Shown here in pieces: positions 27,244 through 36,028 of a stretch of DNA of 64,000 bases. This DNA comes from JADJPO01 sp963724535 (lineage in GTDB: Bacteria; Actinomycetota; Actinomycetes; Actinomycetales; Kineosporiaceae): NCBI GenBank assembly GCA_963724535.1, contig CAVRVD010000026.1:73010-137009 (forward strand), in the 5' to 3' direction. Position numbers and translations under genes: made by a program. Under the pieces are notes generated by a model. That model was not told the DNA's origin and made no database searches. It saw only the letters and a program-made list of their open reading frames with translations. Every line of letters begins with the position of its first letter. Positions within the stretch are counted from its first letter, which is position 1.

Positions 27244-28221
27244 TCAGGCGGCGTTGAGCTCCTCGCGCCGGGGCGGGTCGGCGCCCGGGCGCTGACAGGT
27301 GATCGACGAGATCCGGACGGCGTGCGCCAGCATCGCCTCGACCTCGTCCGTGCTGATCTGCCGCAGTGCCGCCAGCCGGTCGCCACCGAGCAGGTCCGCG
27401 CCCGCCAAGTGGTCCAGCAGGCCCGCCGAGAAGGAGTCGCCGGCGCCGACGGTGTCCACGACGGTGATCGAACGGCCGGGCACCTCCACCCGTCCCGCCG
27501 CGCACAGCGCCGTCGCCCCGTCGCCGCCACGCGTGACCACGACCACGGCTAGCCCCCCGGCCAGCCACCGGGCGGCGACGGCCTCGGGGTCCTCGCCCGG
27601 GCACAGCCAGGCCAGGTCCTCGTCGCTGACCTTGACCAGGTCGCTGACCGCGACGAACCGCTCCACCCGCTCTCGTGCCGGTCCCGGCTCACCCATCAGG
27701 CGCGGCCGCGCGTTCGGGTCGTAGCTGACCGTCATCCGTCCGCGGGCCGCGGTCGCCAGGTCCAGGACGGCGTCCCCACCCGGTGGGAGGAACGCGGCGA
27801 TCGAGCCGGTGTGCAACGCCCGGGCCGCCGGCACGCCGTCCAGGGCTCGGGCCGAGTCGGGCAAGGCCCAGTCGATGGCGAAGTCGTAGTTGGCCACCCC
27901 GGCGGGGTCGAGCCGGGCCAGCGCGGTGGACGTGGTCGGCGCGCCGATCGAGGCGTCCAGCACCCGCACGTCGGAGTCGCGCAGGTGCTCCAGGATGGTC
28001 CGGCCCCGGGCGTCGTCGGCGATCCGGGTGAGCAGGCTGACCCGCCGGCCAAGCCGACCCAGCCCGAGGGCGACGTTGGCCGGGCTGCCGCCGGGATGCT
28101 CCACGGGCTCGGCGCCGTCCGCGGCCACGATGTCGACCAGTGCCTCACCCACCACTAGCACGTCGTCCACCGGCTCGTCCGGGGCGTTCTCGTCTGCGGG
28201 GTCGGGCATCGGCGCAATCAT
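27244..28221 (-). CDS. PfkB-family sugar kinase, probable fructokinase
   Basis: 325 residues of the ribokinase fold. Signatures: PGGSPANVALGLGRLGRRV near the N-terminus, and DTVGAGDSFSAGLL with the catalytic Asp. The order GGSPANVA and the length fit fructokinases. Placed beside an amylosucrase, which frees fructose from sucrose, the likely reaction is fructose to fructose-6-phosphate. That specificity is inferred. No LacI-type operator of the O1/O2 kind lies before it, so its control may differ from that of the amylosucrase. Confidence 0.82.
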   Translation of the reverse strand: MIAPMPDPADENAPDEPVDDVLVVGEALVDIVAADGAEPVEHPGGSPANVALGLGRLGRRVSLLTRIADDARGRTILEHLRDSDVRVLDASIGAPTTSTALARLDPAGVANYDFAIDWALPDSARALDGVPAARALHTGSIAAFLPPGGDAVLDLATAARGRMTVSYDPNARPRLMGEPGPARERVERFVAVSDLVKVSDEDLAWLCPGEDPEAVAARWLAGGLAVVVVTRGGDGATALCAAGRVEVPGRSITVVDTVGAGDSFSAGLLDHLAGADLLGGDRLAALRQISTDEVEAMLAHAVRISSITCQRPGADPPRREELNAA

Positions 28222-28278
28222 GGGCGGGATGGTAGTGCCGGTTGGCGCCCGCGGCGTAGGGCAGGCCAGGATGAACCG

Positions 28279-28794
28279 GTGAACCGGGGACTGCGCACCA
28301 CCGTCGCGGACATGTTGCGCACCATGCTGGTGATGATCGCCGCGGTCGGTCTGCTGGTGCTGTTGGTGCCGCGCCCGACCTCAGTGCCCCGGCCTTCGGT
28401 CGACCTCGCCTCGGCCGCCGCCGGCGCCGAGGCCGCCCTCGGTTTCGCCCCGGCCACGCCGGTCCCGCAGGGCTGGACGGTGACCAGCGCCCGGGTCCGA
28501 CGCGATACCGGGGACCTACCGTCCTGGACCATCAACTACCTGACCGAGGAGGGCCGCTCGGTCGGGTTGGTGCAGGCGGCGGGTTGGGACGCGCGGTGGC
28601 AGTCGTCGCTGACCCACGGGGGTGAGCCGACCGGCGAGGTCCGGGTCGGCGGGCGCACCTGGGCCTCGTTCGACAAGCCGGAGCGGAAGATCACCTCGCT
28701 GCTCTCCCGCGCCGATGACGGCTCCACCCTGGTTCTGGCCAAGGGCGGCGGGTTGGCCGACGCGAGGCGGCTCGCCGAGCTGCTCGCCCCGTGA
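28279..28794 (+). CDS. DUF4245 family membrane protein
   Basis: 171 residues with one membrane helix near the N-terminus (MLVMIAAVGLLVLLVP, about 15-31) and an extracytoplasmic domain (TPVPQGWTVTSARVRRDTG...). It matches the actinobacterial DUF4245 family, which in mycobacteria lies close to glpX and fum. Function is unknown. CAGGAT at 28267-28272 is 6 nt ahead of the GTG start and may be a leaderless -10. The gene shares GTGA with the following one. Confidence 0.75.
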   Translation: MNRGLRTTVADMLRTMLVMIAAVGLLVLLVPRPTSVPRPSVDLASAAAGAEAALGFAPATPVPQGWTVTSARVRRDTGDLPSWTINYLTEEGRSVGLVQAAGWDARWQSSLTHGGEPTGEVRVGGRTWASFDKPERKITSLLSRADDGSTLVLAKGGGLADARRLAELLAP

Positions 28795-30365
28795 CCGCCG
28801 GGACCACCCGCGCCGGGACGGACCCGGCAGCCGGTGGCCGGCGCGGCGCCCTGGAGCCGGCCGCCCGGCTGACCCGGCGGGAGCACCGCCAGCTGGCCGG
28901 GATCGCGCTGGCCGTGTTCGCCCTGTACTCGGCGTATGCCCTGCTGCGCCACGACCGGTACCTGACCACCGGGTTCGACCTGGGCATCTTCGACCAGGCG
29001 GTCAGGGCCTACTCGCGGTTCGAGGCACCGATCGTGCCGCTCAAGGCCCCGGGCTACCACCTGCTCGGCGACCACTTCCATCCGGTCATCGCGCTGTGGG
29101 CCCCGCTGTACTGGATCTGGGACGACCCGCGGGTGCTGCTGCTAGCTCAGGCGGGCCTGATCGCCGTCTCGATCTGGCCGGTGGCCTCCTTCACCGTCCG
29201 CCGGCTGGGACCGGTCGCCGCGGTCGTCGTGGCAGCCCTGTACGGGTTGAGCTGGCCGTTGCAGCGGATGGTCCAGTTCGACGTCCACGAGATCGCCTTC
29301 GCCGTGCCGCTGATCGCCCTCGTCGTCGACGCCGTCGACCGGCGGGCCCGATGGACGACGGTGCTGGCCTGCCTGGGCCTGTTGGCCACGCGCGAAGACA
29401 TGGGGGCCTTCGTCGCCGGGGTGGGGATGCTGGTCGCGGTTCGGGCGATTCGCCTGGCCGGGCCGGACCGGCGGCTGCGGCCCCGCCCGGACGACCTGCT
29501 GCACGGGGCCGCCCTGGTGGTCCTGGGCGGGCTCGGCTACCGGTTGGCGACCGGGGTGGTGATCCCGCACTTCTCCGACGGGGCGGGGTTCGTCTACTGG
29601 ACCTTCCCGGTGCTGGGGCCGGACCTGGGCAGCGCCGTCCGGTTCGCGTTGACCCAGCCGTGGAGCGTGGTCGCCCTCATGGTCACGCCGTGGCGCAAGG
29701 CGCAGACCCTGCTGGCTCTGGGCATGCCGACCCTGTTCCTGTGCCTGGGGTCGCGGTATGTCGTACTCACCCTGCCGTTCCTCGCCCAACGGATGCTGAA
29801 CTCCCGAGAGCTGCTGTGGTCGACCAACTTCCACTACTCCAGCGTCCTGGCTCCGATCCTGTTCCTGGCCGCGGTGGACACGGTCGCGGCGCTACGTCGG
29901 TTGGCCCAGCGCCGGAACTGGTCAGTGCGGACCGTCGACGGGGTGCTGGTCCGCGGTTGGCTGGCCGGCTGCACGGCGGTCCTCGTGCTCGGCATGCTCC
30001 TCCAGGCCGGCGACTACCCGGTGGCCCGGCTGGCGACTCGGGAGGTGTGGAGCCGTGACCTGCGGGTGCAGGCGATGGAGCGGGTGCTGGCGCAGACCCC
30101 CTCCCAGGTCTGTGTCGAGGCGGACAACACGGCGGCCCCGCAGCTCACCGGCCGGACCTACGTGACCCGGGTGGGCCGGTCCGAGGGCCTGGCCACCTGG
30201 ATGGTGCTCGACTTCAGCCGTTCCGACACCGGATGGGAGGGCACCAGCCCGCAGGTCGCCTACGACCAGGCGCTGGGGCGAGGGTTCGTCCCGGTCGTCC
30301 AGGACGACGTGGTGGTGCTGCTGCGTCGTGAGGCGGCCGTCGACCCGGTGTGCCGAGTCGGCTGA
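28791..30365 (+). CDS. DUF2079 polytopic membrane protein
   Basis: 524 residues with about ten predicted membrane helices. The N-terminal LTTGFDLGIFDQAVRAYSR and HLLGDHFHPVIALWAPLYWIW segments are typical of DUF2079, a family with a GT-C glycosyltransferase-like layout in which acidic residues of the first loop (GFDLGIFDQ) are conserved. If it is a GT-C enzyme, it would use a lipid-linked sugar on the outer face of the membrane; this is inferred. It is translationally coupled to the DUF4245 gene. Confidence 0.75.
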   Translation: MTAGTTRAGTDPAAGGRRGALEPAARLTRREHRQLAGIALAVFALYSAYALLRHDRYLTTGFDLGIFDQAVRAYSRFEAPIVPLKAPGYHLLGDHFHPVIALWAPLYWIWDDPRVLLLAQAGLIAVSIWPVASFTVRRLGPVAAVVVAALYGLSWPLQRMVQFDVHEIAFAVPLIALVVDAVDRRARWTTVLACLGLLATREDMGAFVAGVGMLVAVRAIRLAGPDRRLRPRPDDLLHGAALVVLGGLGYRLATGVVIPHFSDGAGFVYWTFPVLGPDLGSAVRFALTQPWSVVALMVTPWRKAQTLLALGMPTLFLCLGSRYVVLTLPFLAQRMLNSRELLWSTNFHYSSVLAPILFLAAVDTVAALRRLAQRRNWSVRTVDGVLVRGWLAGCTAVLVLGMLLQAGDYPVARLATREVWSRDLRVQAMERVLAQTPSQVCVEADNTAAPQLTGRTYVTRVGRSEGLATWMVLDFSRSDTGWEGTSPQVAYDQALGRGFVPVVQDDVVVLLRREAAVDPVCRVG

Positions 30366-30464
30366 CCGGTCACCCTTGGGTATCTGAGGCACCCCCTACC
30401 GGCTCCTACCGCTGTGGCGCCGACCGGGCCACGCCAGAACCGACGTGAAAGAGGTGAGCCGCAG

Positions 30465-31559
30465 ATGCGCCACCCGAATCGTTCGCACGTGCCCACTCCC
30501 CTAGGCCGCGCCGTCCCCACCCTGTGCTGGTTCGTCCCGCCGCACGTGCAGCGTGAGGTCGCCAGAAACGCCGAGGGCCCGGCGGCCGACGCCGACCAGC
30601 TCAAGCTCGCCGAGGCGGCCCGCAAGCGCCGGGCCAAGGCCCTCACGGCGGCCGTGGGCCCCGCCGAGGTGGTGGAACGGGCCGCCCCCCCGCCCACCGG
30701 GACCTCGCGGCGGGAGGTCTACGACTGCGAGACCACGACCACGCAGCGGCTCAAGCTCGTCCGTGCCGAGGGCGAGCCGGAGACCGACGACGCCGACGCG
30801 TTGAACGCCTACGACAGCGCCGGCCTGGTGCGGTCGTTCTTCGGCGACCGGCTCGGGCGCACCTCGATCGACAACCGGGCGCTGGACCTGATCCTCAACG
30901 TCCACTTCGACGTCCAGTTCAACAACGCGTTCTGGGACGGCGACGAGATGACTTTCGGTGACGGCGACGGGGTCATCTTCACCGGCTTCGCGCGGTCGCT
31001 GGACGTCGTGGCGCACGAGCTCGCGCACGGCGTCACCCAGTTCACCTCGGGCCTGGTCTACCAGGGCGAGTCCGGCGCCCTGAACGAGCACTTCAGCGAC
31101 GTGTTCGGCACCGCGATCACGCAGTGGGCCGCGGGCGAGGCACCGGCCGAGGCCGACTGGCTGATCGGGGACGAGATCATGGGGCCGGACCTGTACGGCG
31201 AGGCGCTGCGGTCGATGGCCCACCCGGGCACCGCCTACGACAACCCGATCCTGGGCAGCGACCCGCAGCCGGCGCACTACGCCGACCGGTACACCGGCAC
31301 GGCCGACAACGGCGGCGTGCACATCAACTCGGGCATCCCCAACCGGGCCTTCTACCTCAGCGCGATGGAGATGGGCGACACTGGCGAGGCGACCCGGATC
31401 TGGTACCACGCCCTGCAGGCCCTGCCGGCCACCGCAACCTTCGCCCAGGCTGCCGTCCAGGTCGCCACCTCGGCCCGAATCCTGGTCAAGTCCGGCGCGG
31501 TGTCCAAGGGCGCCACCCAGATCGTCCGGGGGGCCTGGCGCACCGTCGGTGTCGGCTGA
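30465..31559 (+). CDS. Protealysin-like M4 metalloprotease
   Basis: 364 residues. The zinc site HELAHG lies in VVAHELAHGVTQFT, the third ligand Glu in GALNEHFSDVFG, and the catalytic His region in GGVHINSGIPN. There is no signal peptide. Instead a short N-terminal propeptide with the CWFVPPH motif corresponds to the protealysin-type (PLN) propeptide, whose processing is autocatalytic. ATG 30465 follows AAGAGGTGAG; the frame also opens at GTG 30414. It is followed at 89 nt by its likely inhibitor, the emfourin-type gene. Confidence 0.9.
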   Translation: MRHPNRSHVPTPLGRAVPTLCWFVPPHVQREVARNAEGPAADADQLKLAEAARKRRAKALTAAVGPAEVVERAAPPPTGTSRREVYDCETTTTQRLKLVRAEGEPETDDADALNAYDSAGLVRSFFGDRLGRTSIDNRALDLILNVHFDVQFNNAFWDGDEMTFGDGDGVIFTGFARSLDVVAHELAHGVTQFTSGLVYQGESGALNEHFSDVFGTAITQWAAGEAPAEADWLIGDEIMGPDLYGEALRSMAHPGTAYDNPILGSDPQPAHYADRYTGTADNGGVHINSGIPNRAFYLSAMEMGDTGEATRIWYHALQALPATATFAQAAVQVATSARILVKSGAVSKGATQIVRGAWRTVGVG

Positions 31560-31648
31560 GTATCGGCTGAGTAGGTGTCGGCACCACGACGTCCGGCACC
31601 ACAACTGGCCCGGCCGGGTCGGCGTCCGCGACCGAGGAGGACGACGCC

Positions 31649-31984
31649 GTGATCATCTTCGCTGTCGAGGGCGGGTTCACCGGCCAGCTGCGCTCACTGC
31701 GCATCGCGCCCGACGGTGCGGCGGTCGCCGAGGTCAGCGGGCGTCGCTCGTCCGCCGACCTCACCCGCGACCAGGTCGAGGCGATCACGGCCGAGCTGGA
31801 CTCCTCCGGCCTGTTCACCACCGGCGCCCGACACAGCTACCCGCCACCGCAGGGCGCCGACGTGCAGCGCTACGAGATCAGGTACCGCGGCGCCACCGTG
31901 GTCGCCCACGACACCGCCGTGCCGCCCGAGCTCACCACGGCGGTGCAGCTGCTCCAAGCCGCCCTGCGCGACGTGCAGCGCTGA
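31649..31984 (+). CDS. Emfourin-like inhibitor of the M4 protease
   Basis: 111 residues, no signal peptide. The layout (N-terminal IIFAVEGGFTGQLRSLRIAP, then LTRDQVEAITAELDSSGLF, and a C-terminal VVAHDTAVPPELTTAVQLLQAAL) fits emfourin, the tight-binding cytoplasmic inhibitor encoded next to protealysin genes. GAGGAGG lies 8 nt before the GTG start. Its role would be to keep the adjacent protease inactive until release. Confidence 0.75.
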   Translation: MIIFAVEGGFTGQLRSLRIAPDGAAVAEVSGRRSSADLTRDQVEAITAELDSSGLFTTGARHSYPPPQGADVQRYEIRYRGATVVAHDTAVPPELTTAVQLLQAALRDVQR

Positions 31985-32016
31985 GCCGGCGGCGACACCA
32001 CCGCAGGGGGACGGCC

Positions 32017-32277
32017 TCAGTCATCGCCGCGGTCGGCGAGGGCGGCGTCCATCCGGGCCCGTGCGCCCTCCAGCCAGCTCTCGCAGTGCCGGGACAGGGC
32101 CTCGCCGCGCTCCCAGAGGGCAAGCGACTCCTCCAGGGTCGCCGCGCCGCCCTCCAGGGTCCGGACCACCTCGACGAGGGCGTCGCGGGCCTGTTCGTAG
32201 CCCATCGTGGCCACCTCGGCGGCGAGCACCTCCTCGACCGGGGGGCGGGTCATGTCCGGCTCGTTGCTCGTGCTCAC
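32017..32277 (-). CDS. xseB: Exodeoxyribonuclease VII small subunit
   Basis: 86 residues, forming the helical stalk that binds XseA. The signature YEQARDALVEVVRTLEGGAATLEESLALWERGEALSRHCESWL is typical of XseB. The GTG start shares GTGA with the xseA stop, so the two are coupled. ATG 32253 would give a shorter form that starts nearer the conserved part. Confidence 0.93.
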   Translation of the reverse strand: MSTSNEPDMTRPPVEEVLAAEVATMGYEQARDALVEVVRTLEGGAATLEESLALWERGEALSRHCESWLEGARARMDAALADRGDD

Positions 32278-33560
32278 CGCGCCACTGTACGGCGGCGCCC
32301 CTCGTTCGGGCCGGTCGGTGACCGGTCGCCGGCTCGTTCGGCGCGGGCGGCCAGCTCGCCGCCGGCCAGGCGGATCCGCAGCGCGGCGCCGTCGGCCACG
32401 TCGGGGCTGCGCAGCACCGCGCCGTCCTCGGTCTGCACCACTGCGTAGCCGCGGGCCAGGGTCGCTGCGGGGGAGAGCGCCGCGACCCGTTCGCGCAGGT
32501 GCGCGACGTCGTCCGTCGCTCGGGTCAGCCGGGCCCGCATGCTCAGCGCGGCCCGTTCGACGAGCCCGCGCACCTCGGCCCGGTGCCGTTGCAGCATCGT
32601 CTGCGGCTCGCGCAGCACCGGTCGGGCCCGGACGGCGTCCAGCGCCTGGCGTTCGCGGTCCAGGCGCCCCCGGACGGCGGTCCGCGCCCGGTCGCGGGCC
32701 TGCCGGACGCCGGCCAGCTCCTCGGCGACGTCCGGCACGACGCGCCGAGCGGCGTCCGTCGGCGTGGAGGCGCGCACGTCGGCGACCAGGTCCAGCAGGG
32801 GGGTGTCCACCTCGTGACCGATCGCCGAGACCACCGGGGTGCGGCAGGCGGCGACCGCGCGCAGCAGGGTCTCGTTGCTGAACGGCAGCAGGTCCTCCAG
32901 CGAGCCCCCGCCGCGGGTGACGACGATGACTTCCACGCGCTCGTCCTCGTCCAACCGGCGCAGCGCCTCGACCACCTCGGTGACCGCGTTCGGTCCCTGG
33001 ACGGCGACCGCGCAGATCTCGAAGTCGACCGCGGGCCAACGGGTCCGGGCGTTCTCGACCACGTCGCGCTCGGCGGCGCTGGCCCGGCCGCAGACCAGGC
33101 CCACCCGCCGCGGCAGGAACGGCAGCGACCGCTTGCGGTCGGTGTCGAACAGCCCCTCGGCGGCCAGCATCCGGCGCAGGTGCTCCAGGCGCGCCAGCAG
33201 CTCACCGACGCCGACCGGGCGCAGGTCGTCGGCGGCCAGGCTCAGGCTGCCCCGGCGCGGGAACAGCTGAGGCCGGGCATGGACGACGACGTGGCTGCCG
33301 TCGTGCAACGGGGTGGCCAGGGCATCCAGCACGCGGGCCGCGACGGTCAGCGAGAACGACAGGTCGACGTCGGTGTCGCGCAGGGTCAGGTAGACCGTGC
33401 CCTGCCCGGGACGGCGGGTGACCTGGACCACCTGGCCCTCCACCCAGACCGACGGCGCCTTGGCGATGTACTCGGTCATCTTGGCGGTGAGCAGCCGGAC
33501 CGGCCACGGGCGCTCGGGTGAGGTCTGGCCGGCAGTCGCGGGGATGTCACGGCGGCTCAC
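32274..33560 (-). CDS. xseA: Exodeoxyribonuclease VII large subunit
   Basis: 428 residues. It degrades single-stranded DNA in both directions. An N-terminal OB-fold (VWVEGQVVQVTRRPGQGTVYLTLRD, about 38-62) precedes the nuclease domain with VVTRGGGSLEDLLPFSNETLLRAVAA and SAIGHEVDTPLLDLVADVRASTPT. A coiled-coil C-terminal region binds the small subunits. It starts at GTG 33560 and is divergent from ispH with 72 nt between. Confidence 0.95.
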   Translation of the reverse strand: MSRRDIPATAGQTSPERPWPVRLLTAKMTEYIAKAPSVWVEGQVVQVTRRPGQGTVYLTLRDTDVDLSFSLTVAARVLDALATPLHDGSHVVVHARPQLFPRRGSLSLAADDLRPVGVGELLARLEHLRRMLAAEGLFDTDRKRSLPFLPRRVGLVCGRASAAERDVVENARTRWPAVDFEICAVAVQGPNAVTEVVEALRRLDEDERVEVIVVTRGGGSLEDLLPFSNETLLRAVAACRTPVVSAIGHEVDTPLLDLVADVRASTPTDAARRVVPDVAEELAGVRQARDRARTAVRGRLDRERQALDAVRARPVLREPQTMLQRHRAEVRGLVERAALSMRARLTRATDDVAHLRERVAALSPAATLARGYAVVQTEDGAVLRSPDVADGAALRIRLAGGELAARAERAGDRSPTGPNEGRRRTVAR

Positions 33561-33620
33561 CCGGTCAACCTACGCTCCGCGCGCCGCACTCCTGGTCGGG
33601 CGCATCGCCGCGCAGGTTCG

Positions 33621-33626
33621 TACCAT
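33621..33626 (+). promoter_or_regulatory. -10 element for leaderless ispH
   Basis: TACCAT is 6 nt before the GTG at 33633 and no ribosome-binding site precedes that start. No clear -35 is seen. Confidence 0.45.
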
Positions 33627-33632
33627 GGCCGG

Positions 33633-34640
33633 GTGAGTCACGAGCCGCAGCCCGCACCCGCCCAGTCCTTCCCTCCGTCTGGCAAGCGTGTCCTGCTCGC
33701 CGCGCCGCGCGGCTACTGCGCGGGCGTGGACAGAGCGGTCATCGCCGTCGAGAAGGCCTTGGAGCTGCACGGGTCGCCCGTCTACGTGCGCAAGCAGATC
33801 GTGCACAACCGGCATGTGGTCGCCACGCTGGAGCAACGGGGCGCCGTCTTCGTCGACGAGGCCGAGGAGGTGCCCGAGGGGTCACTGGTGGTCTTCTCCG
33901 CGCACGGGGTCTCGCCACAGGTGCACCGCGAGGCCGCTGAGCGCAACCTGCGCACCATCGACGCAACGTGCCCGCTGGTGACCAAGGTGCACAAGGAGGC
34001 GATCCGGTTCGCCGAGTCCGACTACGACATCCTGCTGGTGGGCCACCAGGGCCATGAGGAGGTCGAGGGGACCTCGGGCGAGGCGCCCGAGCATATCCAG
34101 ATCGTCGACGGTCCAGACGACGTGGACCGGATCACTGTGCGCGACCCGGACCGCGTCGTCTGGCTGTCCCAGACCACGCTGTCGGTGGACGAGACCATGG
34201 AGACCGTGCGCCGGCTGCGCCAGCGGTTCCCGAACCTGGCTGACCCGCCGAGCGACGATATCTGCTACGCAACCCAGAACCGGCAGGTCGCGGTGAAGAA
34301 GATCGCACCCGAGTGCGACCTGCTGATCGTGGTCGGCTCGGCGAACTCGTCGAACTCGGTGCGGCTGGTCGAGGTGGCCCTGGATCACGGCGCGAAGGCC
34401 GCCCACCGGGTGGACTGGGCCGAGGAGCTGGACGAGAGCTGGCTGGCCGGCGTGGCAACGGTGGGCCTGACCTCCGGCGCCTCCGTCCCGGACGTGCTGG
34501 TGACCGGGGTCATGGCCTGGCTGGCCGAACGCGACTACGACGATGTCCAGGAGGTCGTCACCGCCGAGGAGGACCTGCTCTTCTCGCTACCCAAGGAGCT
34601 GCGTCGCGACCTCAAGGCCGCGGCCGCCATGCGGGCCTGA
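33633..34640 (+). CDS. ispH: 4-hydroxy-3-methylbut-2-enyl diphosphate reductase
   Basis: 335 residues. Last step of the MEP pathway: forms IPP and DMAPP. The three cluster cysteines are in PRGYCAGVDRA, DATCPLVTKVH and APECDLLIVVGSANSSNS. The ligand-binding His residues (VHNRHVV, SAHGVSP) and the catalytic Glu region are intact. It uses the isoprenoid precursors needed by the Z-prenyl synthase at 10.4 kb. Order next to xseA is as in mycobacteria. Confidence 0.96.
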   Translation: MSHEPQPAPAQSFPPSGKRVLLAAPRGYCAGVDRAVIAVEKALELHGSPVYVRKQIVHNRHVVATLEQRGAVFVDEAEEVPEGSLVVFSAHGVSPQVHREAAERNLRTIDATCPLVTKVHKEAIRFAESDYDILLVGHQGHEEVEGTSGEAPEHIQIVDGPDDVDRITVRDPDRVVWLSQTTLSVDETMETVRRLRQRFPNLADPPSDDICYATQNRQVAVKKIAPECDLLIVVGSANSSNSVRLVEVALDHGAKAAHRVDWAEELDESWLAGVATVGLTSGASVPDVLVTGVMAWLAERDYDDVQEVVTAEEDLLFSLPKELRRDLKAAAAMRA

Positions 34641-34671
34641 GCGTCCCGCCGTCCCAGCCCCGGGCGGCTGC

Positions 34672-36003
34672 TCAGAGCCGTTTGACCAGGACGTGGGAGT
34701 TCCGGTCGGCGTTGTAGGCGTCGCGCCGCGTCACCGGCAGGTCCTCCACCGTGCCGGGAGAGAACCCGTGCTCGACGAACCAGTGCGAGGTGTGGGTGGT
34801 CAGCGCGAAGAGGGTCTCGATGCCGAGCCGTCGGGACATGATCTCGGCGCGCCGCAGCAGGCTGCGGGCTCGGTGTGAGCCGCGGTAGTCGGGATGGACG
34901 GCGACGCAGGCGAACTCGGCGATCCGCTCCTCGGGATAGGGCACGAAGGCGTGGCAGGCGATCACCATGCCGTCGCGGACCATGACCGAGAACGTGCCGA
35001 TGTCGAGCTCCAGCTGCTCGCGGGTGCGCGGCACCAGCACCCCGGCGTCCTGCAGTGGCCGGAGCATGGCCTGGATCCCCGCGAGGTCGTCGACTGTGGC
35101 CTGGCGGGTGGCCTCGTAGTCGGAGTCGGCGTAGAACATCATGCCGGCGCCGTCCCGGGTGAACAGCTCGCGCAGCAGCGCCCCGTCGGTGCCCGCGCCG
35201 ACCAGGTGGGCCCGGGCCACCCCGGACCGGCCGGCGGCCAACGCGGCCCGCACACAGTTGCGGTCCTCGGCCGGTAGCCGGTGCAGCAGCTCGTCGTCAG
35301 CCAGAGCCCGCTCGGCCTCGCCGAGCAAGACCTGGCCGGCGTCCCCGGCCGAGGACGCCACCGGCCAGGTCGCCGGGTCGGACTCGAGCACGAAGACCAG
35401 CTTGTCGGCGCGAAGCCCGATCGCCACGGACTCGGCCACGTCGGCGTTGCGCAGGTTGAACGCCTCACCGGTGGGGCTGTAGCCGATCGGGGACAGCAGC
35501 GCGACTCGTTCGGCGGCCAGCACCTCCTGGATCGCGGCGATGTCGACGCGGCGGACCTGGCCGGTCAGCAGGTGGTCCACGCCGTCGCGAACGCCCATCG
35601 GCTGCGCCCGTACCCAGGTGCCGCTGACGACGGTGAGCCGCGCACTGCCCATCGCGGTGTTGTCCAGACTGGCCGACAGGGCCGCCTCGATGTCCATTCG
35701 CAGCGCCCCCACCGCGGCCTTGACCGCTGACATCGCGACCGCGTCGGTGATCCGCAGATCACCGTGGTAGCGGGCCGGCAGGCGGCGGACCGCGAGCTCG
35801 TCATCGATCTGCGGGCGGGCCCCGTGCACCAGCACCAGCTTGATGCCCAGGCTCGACAGCAGGGCGATGTCGTGCAGAAGCGACTCGAAGTGCGGGCTGG
35901 CGCAGGTCTCGCCGGGAAAGGCGATGACGAACGTCCGCCCGTGATGGGCATGCACGTACGGGGCCGCTCCCCGTAGCGCGGTCACGAAGTCGGCGTGCTC
36001 CAC
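34672..36003 (-). CDS. argA: N-acetylglutamate synthase, E. coli ArgA type
   Basis: 443 residues, exactly the length of the classic E. coli enzyme. First step of arginine synthesis. Amino-acid kinase domain (about 1-290): VLVHGARPQIDDEL, ITDAVAMSAVKAAVG, LSPIGYSPTGEAFNLRN; then a GNAT domain (about 295-443): GTFSVMVRDGMVIACHAF, EFACVAVHPDYRGSHRARSLL, HWFVEHGFSP. Most actinobacteria use ArgJ or a short GNAT-only ArgA, so this form is unusual here and suggests transfer. It faces ispH convergently. Confidence 0.9.
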   Translation of the reverse strand: MEHADFVTALRGAAPYVHAHHGRTFVIAFPGETCASPHFESLLHDIALLSSLGIKLVLVHGARPQIDDELAVRRLPARYHGDLRITDAVAMSAVKAAVGALRMDIEAALSASLDNTAMGSARLTVVSGTWVRAQPMGVRDGVDHLLTGQVRRVDIAAIQEVLAAERVALLSPIGYSPTGEAFNLRNADVAESVAIGLRADKLVFVLESDPATWPVASSAGDAGQVLLGEAERALADDELLHRLPAEDRNCVRAALAAGRSGVARAHLVGAGTDGALLRELFTRDGAGMMFYADSDYEATRQATVDDLAGIQAMLRPLQDAGVLVPRTREQLELDIGTFSVMVRDGMVIACHAFVPYPEERIAEFACVAVHPDYRGSHRARSLLRRAEIMSRRLGIETLFALTTHTSHWFVEHGFSPGTVEDLPVTRRDAYNADRNSHVLVKRL

Positions 36004-36028
36004 GACGGCGAAGTCTAGGTCGCGGCGA

